Assembly: GCA_027972325.1 (NCBI GenBank)
Contig: JAPMOS010000033.1
Location: 62,001 to 126,000, forward strand
Direction of reading: 5' to 3'
Origin: Paratrimastix pyriformis
Lineage: Eukaryota; Preaxostyla; Paratrimastigidae
DNA: 64,000 bases
In this document: piece after piece, positions 31,901 to 43,500 of the stretch
Layout: the number at the start of each line of letters is the position of its first letter
Numbering within the stretch: position 1 is the first letter of the stretch
The notes under the pieces: model-generated
What the model was told of the DNA's origin: nothing
Seen by the model: the letters and a program-made list of their open reading frames with translations, nothing else
Database searches by the model: none
Made by a program: the position numbers and the translations under genes

Positions 31901-34748
31901 GGCCAGCTGGTCGAGGTGCTCTCCAAGGACTTCGGCATGGAGATCTCCTGCATCGACATCGGCCCCATCCCCCCCGGCCGCCAGCGGTCCCGCTTCCTCG
32001 TCCGTCCGGCCGCCGCTGCCCCCCGGGCGAGCCTCCCTGGGCCTGGGCCTGGGCCTGGGCCTGGGCCTGGGCCTGGGCCTGGGCCTGGGCCTGGGCCTGG
32101 GCCTGGGCCTGGGCCTGGGCCTGGGCCTGGGCCTGGGCCTGGGCCTGGGCCTGGAGACGGGTACCGGACCCCTCATCCCCTTCCTCGTCCCCCCTCGACC
32201 CATTGGGGCCGTTTGTCTTGTTGGGCAGGCGATCGGGGCCCCGGACTCGACGGTGCGCATCCTGTCGCTGGACCCAGACGACTGCATGGCCGACCTGAGC
32301 TTCCAAGCCACCCAGTCGCCGCCCGAGTCGCTGGCCATCCTCGAGATGGCCCTCTCGGCCCAGGACCCCGTCCGCTGCCCCTGCCTTGCCTTGCGCTGCC
32401 CTCTCTTTCGCGGCCCTGGCCTCGCGCGGACCGGCCCCCCTGGCCTCTTGCAGCCCCGGCCCCCATCTGACGGGGTCTCCCTTCTCTCCCCTTGGGCTGG
32501 CGGGTTGGGCGCAGAGCCAGCGGTCGCTCTTTGTCAACATGGGCCTGCAGAACGGGGTGCTGCTGCGGACCTTCCTCGACCCCGTCTCGGGCCAGCTGAC
32601 GGGCCCCCGGCAGCGCTTCCTGGGCACCCGGGCCCCGAAGCTCTTCAAGGTGGCCGTCCAGGGCCGCCAGGCGCTGCTGGCCCTGTCGACGGCCCCCTGG
32701 CTGGGCTACGTCCACCAGGACCGGTTCGTGCTGACGCCCCTCGCCTACGAGGCGCTCGACTCGGGCTCCAGCTTCGCCTCCGAGGCATGCCCCGAGGGCA
32801 TCGTCGCCATCGCCAAGAACTCCCTCCGGTCCGCCCCCCCCCCAGCACGCCGCCATGCCGTGTCGTCGTGCTGTGCCTGCCTCTGCCCTCACGGCACCTG
32901 CGCTCGGCATTGCGGGTGGGATGCCTGACGGGGGCGGGCGCAGCATCATCTCGGTGGAGCGGCTGGGCGAGGTCTTCCACCAGGTCAAGGCGCCCTCTCC
33001 TGCACGCCGCGCCGCTTCCTGCTGCACCCGAGCACCGGCAAGCTGATCACCATCGAGACCGACCAGGGCCTCATGCCCGACCCCGAGCGGCTCGCCCGCG
33101 CCAAGGTCCGCCCCTGCCCTGCCCTGCCCTGCCCTGCCCTGCCCTGCCCTGCCCTGCCCTGCCCTGCCCTGCCCTGCCCTGCCCTGCCCATGCTTTCTCT
33201 CCCCGCCGTGCCAACTCGCCTGACGGGCGGCCTGTCCATTGCGCGCAGGCCGAGGCTGATGCGGGCCACCCGAAGGCCGCGGCCTGCTTCAACCTGCCGC
33301 CCGTCGAGTTCGGGGCGCCCCGTTCGGCGGCCCCCAACTGGCTGTCCTTCCTGCGGCTGATGGACCCGGCCCCGCTGGTGGCGGGCGGGACGCACGGCCC
33401 CGAGGGCCCCACCTGCCCCACCCACGACCTGGTCCAGCTGCCCCCCAACGAGGCCGCCGTCAGCCTGGGGCTGGTCCGGTTCCACGACAACCCCGAGGAG
33501 TTCGTCGCCGTCGGCACGGCAAAGGTCAGCCCGCCCGCCAGCCCCTTCCGCCCCTGCCTCCCCTCCCCTGCCCCCGCACCCGCACCCCGCACCCGCACCC
33601 CGCACCCGCACCCCGCACCCGCACCCCGCGCCCGCACCCCGCGCCCGCACCCCGCGCCCGTCGGGGTTCTTGATGTTGTGCGTCTTGGCGTGCGCCCGTG
33701 TGGCCAGGACCTGTCCTTCTTCCCCCGCAGCACCACGGGGGGCACCATCTACCTGTACCGGATCGTGGCCGACCCCGCCACGGGGGCGCCCCGGTTCGAG
33801 CTGGTCCACAGCACCCCCGTCGAGGAGGTCCCGTACGCCTTCGCGCCCTTCAAGGGGCGCCTGCTGGTCGGGCTGGGCCCCATCCTGCGCATCTACGACC
33901 TGGGCAAGCGGCGGCTGCTGCGCAAGTGCGAGAACAAGAACTTCCCCAACTTCATCACGACCGTCTTCGTCCAGGGGGACCGCATCGTGGTCGGCGACCT
34001 GACCGAGTCCTTCCACATCGTCCGCTACCGGCGCGACATCAACCAGCTGCAGGTCTTCGCCGACAACACCACCCCCCGCTGGCTGACGGCCTGGTGCCCA
34101 CTCGACTACGACACCTTCGCCGGGGCCGACAAGTTCGGCAACTTCTTCATCACCCGCCTCCCCAGAGGTCCGCCTGCCCCCCTCCCCCCCCCCCCCCCCC
34201 CCCCCCCCCCCTTCCTTCCCTCGCCTGCCCCCTCCCCCCTCCGGCCCCCCTTCCCCCTCGCCCCACCGCCAACCTTCCAGATCCGAACAAGGTGACCAGG
34301 TGTGATGACCGTTGGGCAGGCCATCCACGGCCCTCCAGCGGGCTACCCTGGGCGGATTCGAGTGCATCCTCTACAGCACCGTCATGGGCACCATCGGGGC
34401 CTTCTACCCATTCAGCAGCCGCGAGGAGGTGGACTTCTTCGGGCACCTCGAGATCGCCATGCGCCAGCTGGGGGCCTCCCTCTGCGGCCGCGACCACCTC
34501 GCCTTCCGCAGCTCCTACTTCCCCGTCAAGGTCCCGCCGCCCTCCAGCCCGTCCCGCCCGTTGCTCATCTGGTTGTTGCCCGTGCCCTGGCGTCTCCCTG
34601 GTGGGCGCAGGACGTGATCGACGGGGACCTGTGCGAGGCCTTCATGCGGCTGGAGGCGGCCCAGCAGCTGAAGATCGCCGAGGACATGAACAAGCCCCTC
34701 GGCGAGATCCTCAAGAAGCTCGAGGACATCCGCATCCGCATCCTCTGA
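28913..34748 (+). CDS. SF3B3: Splicing factor 3B subunit 3
   Basis: Unmistakable SF3B3 (SAP130/Rse1), a three-propeller scaffold of the SF3b complex in U2 snRNP. It begins [16 protein letters not shown]; a second ATG at 28922 aligns with the usual start. Family landmarks are [191 protein letters not shown] and DVIDGDLC, ending LEDIRIRIL at 34748. Most donors begin GTC (GTCTGG, GTCGGC, GTCCGC, GTCCGT); one is GTTTGT. At about 30190, 32990 and 34330 the conserved protein continues in a different frame without a visible intron. These are one-base shifts beside C/G runs, most simply assembly errors. The exon between FFITRLP and GQAIHG is shorter than usual. Confidence 0.95.
30276..30515. repeat. 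240-bp polypurine (GGGAGGA)n tract in SF3B3 intron
   Basis: Almost unbroken G/A on the plus strand, built of GGA, GGGA and GGAGGAGGGA units. It sits between the exon ending ATHKQK and the exon beginning NLFFFLVQ. Confidence 0.92.
32036..32152. repeat. (GGGCCT)n hexanucleotide tract in SF3B3 intron
   Basis: About nineteen near-perfect GGGCCT units lie inside the intron that starts GTCCGTCC after RQRSRFL and ends GGGCAG before AIGAPDS. The unit length would allow translation, but conserved exons flank it at a usual SF3B3 junction. Confidence 0.93.
33105..33189. repeat. (CTGCC)n pentanucleotide tract in SF3B3 intron
   Basis: About sixteen CTGCC units directly follow the donor GTCCGCC after PERLARAK. 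The pentamer period would break any frame, supporting intronic status. Confidence 0.93.
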
Positions 34749-35136
34749 GGCCCCCCGGCCCTCCTCGTGCAACATCATCACCAGCACCACCATCACGCAT
34801 CCTCCGCATCCGCATCCGCATCCTCTGAGACCCCCCAACCCACGAGGCCATCCCTGGCCCGCCCCTCCTCGTGCACACCCGCATCGCATCCGCGCCTCTG
34901 TGGCCCTTCACCCCCTCTGCCGAGGCGCCCCTGGAGCCTCAGCCCGCGGCGGACGGGACGACCAAGCGCCAAACACCCTTCTCATCCTCCGCCCCCCGTG
35001 CCAGCCGGCTGCTGTAACTGGTGCCCCAACCCACCCAGCACAGACCCCAGCGCAGACGCCCCACGCGGCCGTCTCGCCACCTCACGGGCCCGGGTCACCC
35101 ACACCCAACCCACACCACATCTCGCCAGTTGGACCG

Positions 35137-35175
<39 letters not shown>
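35137..35175. repeat. Poly-C homopolymer, 39 bases
   Basis: Uninterrupted C run, the longest homopolymer I found in the window. Confidence 0.95.
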
Positions 35176-35333
35176 ATCCATCCATCTGGCCCCCAACAAG
35201 TCGCTGTCAATGAGCAATGTGGTTTGTCAGGGGGCCCGATGTGCCCGAAATGGCAGCAAGACAAGGGCCGGGGAGAGGTTCCCTGGCCCGTTGGAGCAGG
35301 TGGCTCGACACGGATCGGAGGCCGGAGCGGGTT

Positions 35334-35410
35334 GCTCGGGCGGATCGGGCGGATCGGGCGGATCGGGCGGATCGGGCGGATCGGGCGGATCGGGCGGATC
35401 GGGCGGATCG
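35334..35410. repeat. Nine-base tandem repeat (cggatcggg)n
   Basis: About eight perfect copies of a 9-bp unit. Frames through it give Gly-Ser or Arg-Ala-Asp runs, but nothing flanking looks coding. Confidence 0.93.
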
Positions 35411-35792
35411 TCCCCGGGGAATGGAAAGGGACGCAGAATGGCGTGCTTTCGGGAGCCTCGTGGCGTGCCCGGCCAGTCATCATGGAGCGGCCCGTCGTCA
35501 AGGGGGGGTCTGCCCACAGCGTCGACCCTACATCATCTTACATCACCCGCCTGATCGGAGTAGCGACGGTCAGCGCCACGGCACGGCCACCGAACGGCAC
35601 CGCAAGTCGCGTTCGTGCAAACTGGGTTCTGGGAGAAGCAGCCAAGGATGGTCTGGCTGGCCCCTGAGGCGCGTTTCGAGCCGATCGACCACATGGGACG
35701 ACCACCATCGATGGCCTCATCTTTCAGCCTTCGCTCTCGGCCGGCTAGGGGCAAGCCGGGTCAGAGGAGGCGGCGTGGGTGGAGGGGCGGCC

Positions 35793-35844
35793 CAGGTGCT
35801 TCAGAAGAGGACCCCGCCCAGGTGCTTCAGAAGAGGACCCCATC
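35793..35844. repeat. 26-bp direct duplication spanning EF-hand stop codon
   Basis: The segment ggtgcttcagaagaggaccc plus six more bases occurs twice back to back, with small differences at the end. The right copy contains the stop of the EF-hand gene; the left copy lies just beyond it. Confidence 0.85.
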
Positions 35845-36362
35845 GCCGTGCCTCCGGATGAACGTGTCGAACTCGTCGAAGGAGATGGTCCCGTCGTCGT
35901 TGCCCATCCGCTCGACCAGGTCCCGCACCACGGCAGGGTCGAAGTGCTCCCCCATGCTGTCGAAGAACCGGGTGAGGTCCTCTTGTGTCAGTTTCCCGTG
36001 GTCGGTCCGGTCGACGAGCGTAAATGACTACCATGCGAAGTGCAAAAAGATCACAGAAGAAGTGACAAACCCGTTTGATCGTACCCTCGAGGCTGGAGTC
36101 TGCGATGTCATTTGACATGACTTCCATAAATCGGTTCATCGAAACCCCGAGTGGAGACGTGGCAAATTCGTTCCGCATGGCAGGAGTTGGTACCACGCCA
36201 AGAAGTCGCCAGGCCGTCAGAGCTTGTGGAAGTGTGATGTAGCCATCCTGAGAGGACAATCTCCATCAACCCACAGTAAGAACCAATTCTGACCTTGTCG
36301 GTATCTAAAAAGCGAAATATATTCCGGATTTCGTAAAATTGGGCTTCTGAAAGGGCTGCCAT
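35827..36362 (-). CDS. EF-hand calcium-binding protein (calmodulin/centrin-like)
   Basis: Small minus-strand gene starting at ATG 36362 (MAALSEAQFYEIRNIFRFLD). Intron 1, GTCAGA...CTCAG (about 36294-36249), joins DTDK to DGYITLPQALTAWRLL, completing the first EF-hand loop across the junction. The second pair of hands contains LVDRTDHGKLTQEDLTRFFD and NDDGTISFDEFDTFIRR near the C-terminus; the product ends GDGVLF before TGA at 35827-35829. Total length is about 145-150 residues, the calmodulin/centrin class. The second intron, around 36090-36020, is not phase-perfect with the obvious GTACG donor, so its ends are uncertain. It probably acts as a calcium sensor; the target is unknown. It is AT-richer than its neighbours and lies tandem to the F-box gene. 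Confidence 0.8.
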
Positions 36363-36629
36363 CGAGCAAGAAACAGGGGAATTGGCCCGGGGCACCGCGG
36401 AGCAAATTTATTTATCGGTCGTCACGAAATAAGGCGAGCAAAGAGTCAAAGTTATCTTCAAAGACAATGTTGCGAGAGTGACAGTGGTCTCGTTATAACC
36501 AGCACATCCTTCCCCTGCTGCAGGTGATGAGATACTCTTCGATGTTCCTGGCTCCGGTCGAATGCCAGAGGGAAACACAAAATGAAAAGAATAAACTCCA
36601 TTCGAAGGGTTTTTCTTGGCAGGGGCTCG

Positions 36630-39600
36630 TCACGCGAGGAAGGCGAAGTCGGCGTCGAGGAACTTGATGCGGCGCAGGTGGGGCAGGTGGTGCTTGAGGA
36701 CCCGGTCGAAGCGCAGCTTGCCCCTGCCCATGCGGCCGCCCCCACCAAGAGCGAAGACAGCAGGCGGTGAGTCATGACCACCCCAAGCGTCCGGCCGTCC
36801 AAGGGGTGGGATGGGCAGGGCCCGCAGACCAGGACTGCTCGCAGGTCTCGTCCACGGTGAGGCCCTCGAGGGCCCGCAGGCCGCGCAGGGCCACCCAGTC
36901 GTCTGCCGTGAGGAGGCCCACGTGGAGGGCCTGCAGCCCCGGGGCCAGCCGCACCAGCAGCCGCATGAAGTCCCCCGGCAGCACGCAGTCGGGCACCGCC
37001 AGCTGCCCAAGCTGCAAACCGAACCACCACCACCACGCGCCAGGACCGCAAACGGGAGAAAGAAAAGAGCCACGAGAAAAGGAGAGCCATGAAAAGGGGG
37101 GCCGTGGGGAACTGGGAGTGGCGGGGCGGGCGGGGCGGACGCGAGGGCAGTTGACGAGGAGCCTGGTCAGGGCCTGCTGGGAGAGGGTCAGCCCCTTCAG
37201 CTCCAGGACGGCCAGCCGGGAGTGCCGCTCCAGGGCCGTCAGCAGGGCCTCCCCGTCGGGGTACGGGTCGTCCCCACTGCCCCAGGGCGTGTGGTGGAGG
37301 GGTGGATGCGGAGGCGGTGAGGGCGGGATCCTGGAGCGAGGCGGGCCGGCGGGGGCGGAGCGGCTGCTGCGGGCGGCGGGGGGCGGACCAGGGCCCCCAG
37401 AGGAGGAGCTGCTCGAGGGCGGGGTTGCTGGCCAGCAGCGGCCCCACCGCGGTCACGTCCTGGCGGAAGAGGGACAGCGCCCGGAGCCCCTTGAGGAAGG
37501 GCGCCATGACGGCCACGCAGTCGGGCCCGATGCTGCCCGCCGAGAGGTCCCGCAGCTGCCCCAGAGCCGCGCAGGCCTCCGAGACGGCCGTCGGGTCGGC
37601 CCCGAAGGCCCCGGGGGGCACCCAGAGCCGCTCGAGGGCCGGGCAGCCCCGGGCGATGGCCGCCAGGGCGCGTGGGGTCAGGTCCCGGTTGCCCACCAGG
37701 TCGAGGGCCCGCAGGGCGCCGCCCCCAGCCCCGATGCGCAGGGCGGCCTCGTCGGCCAGGCGGCACGAGGGCAGCGCCAGCCGGGTGAGGGTCCGCCCGT
37801 GGAGCAGCTCGCCCAGGTCGGCCGGGCCCAGGATGAACCCCATCAGGGTCACCTCCGCCAGCACCGGGAAGACCCCCGGCCCCCCTGCGCCGCCGCCACC
37901 CCCGGGGGCCCCGTGGTCAGGAGGGGAGGCCAGGGCGCGTGGGGAAGGCGCCCACGCCCCGTCGTGGTGGCGGACCGTCGAAGAGGTGGGCCGGCAGCCT
38001 GTCGTCGTCCTCGCCGCTCCAGGCCAGGTGCAGCTTGGCCAGGCTGCCCGCCAGGGGGGCCCGCTTGAACTCCCTGCCCCCCAGCCCAGCGGCCACACCC
38101 CACGACCAGGGGCCCAGGCCATCGTCATCTCCCCAACGAACGGCTGGCGGGGGCCCGGCGGCAGGCAGCAGGGACGGGCGGCAGACGGCAGTGGCGGGCT
38201 GGCGGACAGGAGGCAGGTCAGGTCGTCGGCGACGAAGGCCAGCCCCAGGGCGCGCAGGTTGGGGCAGGCGCGGCAGAGCAGGGGCACGGTCTGGTCGAGG
38301 GCCAGCAGCCAGCCCAGCTCGAGCCGCTCCAGGGTGGCCCCGTTGAGCTGCAGCACCCGCTGCAGCAGGGCGTGGGCGGGCGGGCTGGCCAGCCAGGTGG
38401 GTGCGTAGAGGTCGTTGGCCAGGGTCAGGGCCTCCAGCCGGCCGCACCCCATGGCCAGCAGAGCCCGGATGCTGTCCACTGGGTGCCCTGCGATGGCGCA
38501 GCTCTGCGGCACCTCCACCGCCCGCACGGCCCGGCCCACCAGCAGGTGCAGCCGCTCCGAGACGCCCTGGCCCACACCGCCGCCCGCCGATGCCCAGGCC
38601 CCCACGGTCAGGCATGCCAAACGGAGCCCCGACAGGTGGGGACCAGGTGCGGGAGTGCCGGAGGGTGCAGATGCGGGGGTGCAGGAGGGTGCAGGTGCGG
38701 GAGCGGGAGTTCGGGGTGCCTGGGCGTGGGGCGGGTGGCGGACCCAGGCGGCGAGGAGCGAGGGCAGGGGCAGGCAGCCGAGGATCTTGGCCAGCAGCTC
38801 GTCGGGCAGGGCGTACAGCAGCGCCCCCAGTCGGCTGCTCTCGGGGGGTCCGCCGACCCCGCCCAGCCGCCGGGGCTGCGTCCGCCGCCGCCCTGCAGCC
38901 CAGCGACAGCCGGGGGCCAGCCAAGCAGGCGGTGAGGCACGCACGGAGGCCGGGGTGCGGGCAGGCGAAGGGGCGGGGCGGCGGACCGTTGGGGCAGCGC
39001 ATGGCGCCCCAGTCGATGTCCATGTCGGCCTCCTCGGGGCGGCCCCCCGGCGGCCCGGCCATCCCCCCTGCCGGGTCGGGCCCCCCCAGGGCGCCGGGCT
39101 GCGAGCCGGGTGGGGGCGCCGTGCCGGGGGAGCGGCCGCCGCAGTCAATGAGGAGCACCCCTGAGGTGCCGGGCGGGTGGATGGCCAGGATCTCGGGCGT
39201 CCCGCCCCCGGGGCTGCCCATGGGGCTGCCCGTGCCCTCGGCCCCGTCGGGGTCGCCACTGCCCATGCCCGTGTCCGGCTCCCCGCCCTCCTCGTCCTCG
39301 CCCTCCTCGTCCTCGCCCTCCTCGCCCCCGCCGTCCCCGGCCAGACCGGGTCCCGGGGGCCCATGGGCGGGCTGGACGTGGACCCGCATCCGCTGCTCGG
39401 GGTGGGGCGGCCCGGCCCCCGCCCGGCTCTTGGTGGGGAAGCTGCAGGCAGGCGGCCCCATGTGCCGATGAGGAGGAGGCGAAGGTGCGGCCATGACCAT
39501 GTGGACCGGCGAGGGCTGCAAAGGCGAGGCGAGGCGAGGCGAGCGGGGTGGCGGCGGACCTGGGGGCGGCTCTTGGGGGCGGGGCTGCGGTGGGTGGCGG

Positions 39601-40562
39601 TTCGGCGGTGGGCAGGCGGGCCGTCTGTGCTCGGGGGGCCCGGTGGGCTGCCGGAGTCCGGAGGGGGGGCGGGGGCGGGGATGGGGGCAGATGGATGGCG
39701 GAGGGCGGACGGGGGTGGGCGGCGGCCCCGGGCGGACGGGCGTGGGCGTGCCCAGTGCGTGAGCCGAGAGCATCCAGCCGGCCCCACCGGCCCCACCGGC
39801 CCCGGGTGCCCCGAGGGCGGCAGCGGGCGCGCTGGCGATGGCGGCCGGTGGGACGGCGGGGCTGTGGGGTGGCGGGCGGCGCAACAGCTGGGACGAAACG
39901 CGGTGGGAAAGAGGCGGCCTGGCCGGGGTAGACGCGCCCGAGCCCACCAGGAGTGCCTGCGGCGAAGGGACCGGCTGCGGGGACCCCGCCCCCGCCCCTG
40001 CTGCCGCGGCTCCTGCGGCCACTCCGCTGTGGAGCAGCCGGGAGACTTTGAGGAGGGTTCCTCTTTGCATGCTCCCCACAGGTCCCCGAAGAGGGCGTGG
40101 AGTTGCATCGGAGAGGCCGAGTTGGCTATGGACGGAACCAGGGACTGCGGGACTTTCGGGATAGAGTGGAGGCAGATGGTGGGGAGACGAGGCACGAGAG
40201 ACAGGGTTGTCTTTGTTTCTTGTCGTCCCCGCTCCCAAAGTGGGTTGCTTGCTTCCGCGAAGAGACTCAGCGCGACGGAGGACTGGAGGAGGTTGATCTT
40301 TGAGAAGCGACTGGGCCGCCGCGGAAAATCCGGACGCCTCAAGCCTTCTGGAGGGAGCTAAGTCTAGCCCACGAATTCGATCGGACCTGGCAATATCTTG
40401 GAGAAAATCCAAAAATGAGTTTTTGGGTACAAAATAACCGGTCTGAAAACACCTCGGTGTGTTAGGCTCTCTCTCGATTTGAACCCGAGCGCCGCCTCCT
40501 CGGCTTCCCGCGAGTCTAGCCGACCGACTTTCGAGGATGCGAGCGCGCAGTCCTCCAGGCAT
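36630..40562 (-). CDS. F-box / leucine-rich-repeat protein
   Basis: Spliced minus-strand gene. An F-box-like helix pair, ALPDELLAKILGCLPLPSLL (near 38820-38750), is followed by leucine-rich repeats: LERLELGWLLALDQTVPLL, CPNLRALGLAFVADDL, LAEVTLMGFILGPADLGELL, LRALDLVGNRDLTPRALAAI, CPALERLWVPPG, LKGLRALSLFRQDV, LAVLELKGLTLSQQALTRLL and LQALHVGLLTADDWVALRGL. The C-terminus is LPHLRRIKFLDADFAFLA with the stop at 36630-36632. This layout is that of substrate receptors of SCF ubiquitin ligases. The roughly 550 residues before the F-box are Pro/Ser/Gly-rich and acidic in places, likely disordered. The start is uncertain: ATG 40562 leaves an overlap of 26 bp with the ATG of the divergent plus-strand gene, and a start at about 40074 (MQRGTLLKVSRLL) is possible. 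Introns mostly begin GTCCGCC and carry few repeats. Confidence 0.75.
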
Positions 40563-43500
40563 CCGATCTTCCTTGACTGATGTTCCAGCTCCGCCTGGAG
40601 TTCTTCCAGGCCGTCAATATCTTGCTCATTCTCACAAGTGGCTCCACAGTCCCTCTCGAACTCTGACGCCAGTAATTAACGCAGCTAAACGTCAGCCTCA
40701 ATCCATTCAGGATGTCGCCGAGCAGATGGAACGCCGGATTTCGGACGAGCTCACACATGTATCTCGGTCACGACCCGGCAAGCAAGATCCGCAGGCTCTC
40801 TTTATGCAATCGGTGCAACAGCTGGCAGCCACGCATGCAGGTCTCGCTTCCAGTTGCCGGGGTTCCTCAGCTCACCCGGGTTGCGTCCCCAGGCACGGGC
40901 GGTCGCCACGGCTCCACCGTCGCCACGGGCCGGCTGCAGGCGCCAGCCGACTCGGACGCGGAGCCCGCGCCCCCAGAGCTCAAACTGGTGCCCACTGGTG
41001 GCTCCGGACCGACCTCCCCGGTGGCTACCCCCACGGGGTCCCCGCCCCCTCCCCCCCGCGACTGGGCACTGGCCCCCGCGGCCGGTTCGGCTGCCGGCCC
41101 ATTGGGGCGCCCCGGCGGCAGCGGCAGCGTCGTGGCTGCCTCGGGGGGGAGGGCTTCCGTCATGGGGGTTCTCCATCACCGGGCAGCCGCGGCAGGCGGG
41201 TCGAGCGCCCCACGGGCGCTCACCACGGCCCTCGACACCCCGTCCGGCTCTCGCCGCCCCGCCACCCCGCCACGGCCGTCGCCCACCCGGCCCTGGGGCC
41301 GCCCGCCCACCGAGCGCGCCCCTGGTCGGCGGGCGATTCTGCGGGGAGCAGCGGCGGCGGCGTGGCTGGCGCCCTGCTCCGCTCGGCGGCGGCCCATCTG
41401 CTGGGCGGGGGGCTGCCCTCGTCGCCTCCGCCCACGGCCCCCCCCGCGGCCTCGCCGTCGCCCCTCGTGGCGCAGGCAATCTTCCGCCGCTCGGCCGCCG
41501 CCAGCGGGTCCGCCCTGCGGCCCCTGTCGGCCCCGGCCATCTTCATCGGGCCCCTGGCGCACGGCCCGTCGGCCCGCACCGCCACCACCGCCACCACCAC
41601 TGCCACTGCCGCCGCCGCCCCGGTGTCGCCCCACCCCGAGCCGGCTCTCGTCCGGCCAGGCCCCGCCTCATCTGTCGCCACGGCCGCCCCTTTCCGGGTG
41701 CCCGCCCCCGCCCCGCCCCCGCCCCGCCCCGCCCCCGGGCCGGCCCCCCCGGCCGCCGCCCCGGCCCCTCGGCCGATCACGCCGCCCCACTCATCCCCCC
41801 GCCCGGCCCCCTCAGCCGAGCCGCCAGGGCCCCGGGCATTGGTGCGGAGGGGCTCTCATGGCCGCCTACGAGGCGGCGTTCCGCCAGTGGCACGCCGAGT
41901 ACACGGCCTGGCACGCCCGCCACGGGGCCGCCCTCGGGGCCCTGGCGCCCCGCCGCCCCGCCCCCGCCCCCGCCGTCGATGACGAGGGCGATGACGATGG
42001 TGATGGGGATGGCCGGGCCGGCGAGGGCCGCCCCGACGGGGAACCAGCGGCCTCGGCCGAGGGCAATGCAGGATGCGCACCAGCCATCGCTATCGCCCGC
42101 CCCGGGTGACGCGCCAGCCCCCCGCTCCCCAGCTGGCGCCCGCAGACTCCGCCCCCACTCGGGTCGCGGCTCCCCCGCCCCCGCCCCCGCCCCCGCCCCC
42201 CGCCCCCGCCCCCGCCCCGCCCCCACCACCACCACCACCCCCACCACCACTCCCACCCCGACACGACGCCCGGCTCAGTTCTCGAGGCGGCTGCGGCCGT
42301 GGTGGACCTGCCCCGCCCGGCACCCATCGCCCCCACCCCGCGGCCGCCACCATCACGACCACCCCCTGCGGCCCCCGCCACCCCCGCCATTCCCGCCCCG
42401 GTCACCGCCGCCCCCGCCGCCCCTGCTACTGGGGCTCCTGGGGTGGCCCCCATGGTCGCCCGGGTACCACCTGAGCCTGCTCCCGCCCCACGCACCCAGC
42501 GGGAACAAGAGCAGCAGCAGCAGCAGCAGCAGCTCCAAGTGGAGCCGCCCCAAGACCAGGAGCAGCCCCAGCCCCAGCAGCCCCAGGAGGGGCCAGGGCA
42601 GGGGCAGGGGCCTGCGCCGGAGCCGCTGATTTCCGCTGCCTCGTCGCCCCCATCCGCGGCCCGGGGGCCCCCGCCCCAGACGCCCCAGACGCCCCAGACG
42701 CCCCAGACGTCCCCCGGGACCCGCCGCTTCCCTCAGGGCATCCTGAAGAAATCCCCCCGGACCCCCGCATCCCCCGGAGGCCCGGCCCCCACCCCCACCG
42801 GCTGCCCGGAAAGCCCCGCCCCCGCCCCCACCCTTGCTGGGCCCCCAACGGGCGGCCCCACCGACACGCCCGCAGCGGGGGCGGCCCCGACCCGTGGGGC
42901 ACGGGTGCAGTTCGCCCCCACGGTGGACATCCTCGAGGACTTCTACGAGTACGACCAGGCCGACATGGTCCCACAGCCCGCCCCCATGCCCGCACCCATG
43001 CCCGCACCCATGCCCGCACCCATGCCCGCACCCATGCCCGCACCCATGCCCGCACCCATGCCCGCACCCATGCCCGCACCCATGCCCGCACCCATGCCCG
43101 CACCCATGCCCGCACCCATGCCCGCACCCCCATCGGGGGGTCGGCTCCTTCTGAACGGCAGGCCGGCCCATTCTCACGGGCGGGTGGTGCGGGTGCGGTG
43201 CGGGGTGCGGGGTGCGGGTGCGGCGGGTGCGGCGGGTGCGGGTGCGGATGCGGGGGTGCTGCAGATGGAGGAGCTGCTTGACGAGCAGCGGGAGCAGGAC
43301 CGCATCGCCGAGCTGGACGCCCAGCGGCTGGGCCGGCTGCAGGAGGTGCTGGTGGCCCGGATGGAGGGCCGCCTGACGGCCGCCCAGGCCGACCGGCTGG
43401 TGGCCCTGGCCAACGAGGGCCTCGACGAAGAGGACGCCGACATGCTGCAGTACATGCCGCCCGCCCTGCCGCCTGCCGAGTGCGACCCCGACGCCGACGC

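Larger units (their letters stand above)
34749..35826. other. Convergent intergenic kilobase with repeats
   Basis: This is the gap between the SF3B3 stop and the EF-hand gene stop. It holds CATCCGCATC-type repeats near 34735-34830, a 39-base poly-C (35137-35175), a nine-base tandem array (35334-35410), and otherwise unremarkable sequence. No open frame has a credible product. Confidence 0.55.

Noticed and set aside
34749-35826. Small genes after SF3B3
   Set aside because: Open frames cross poly-C and nine-base repeats, carry no recognisable domains, and conflict between strands.
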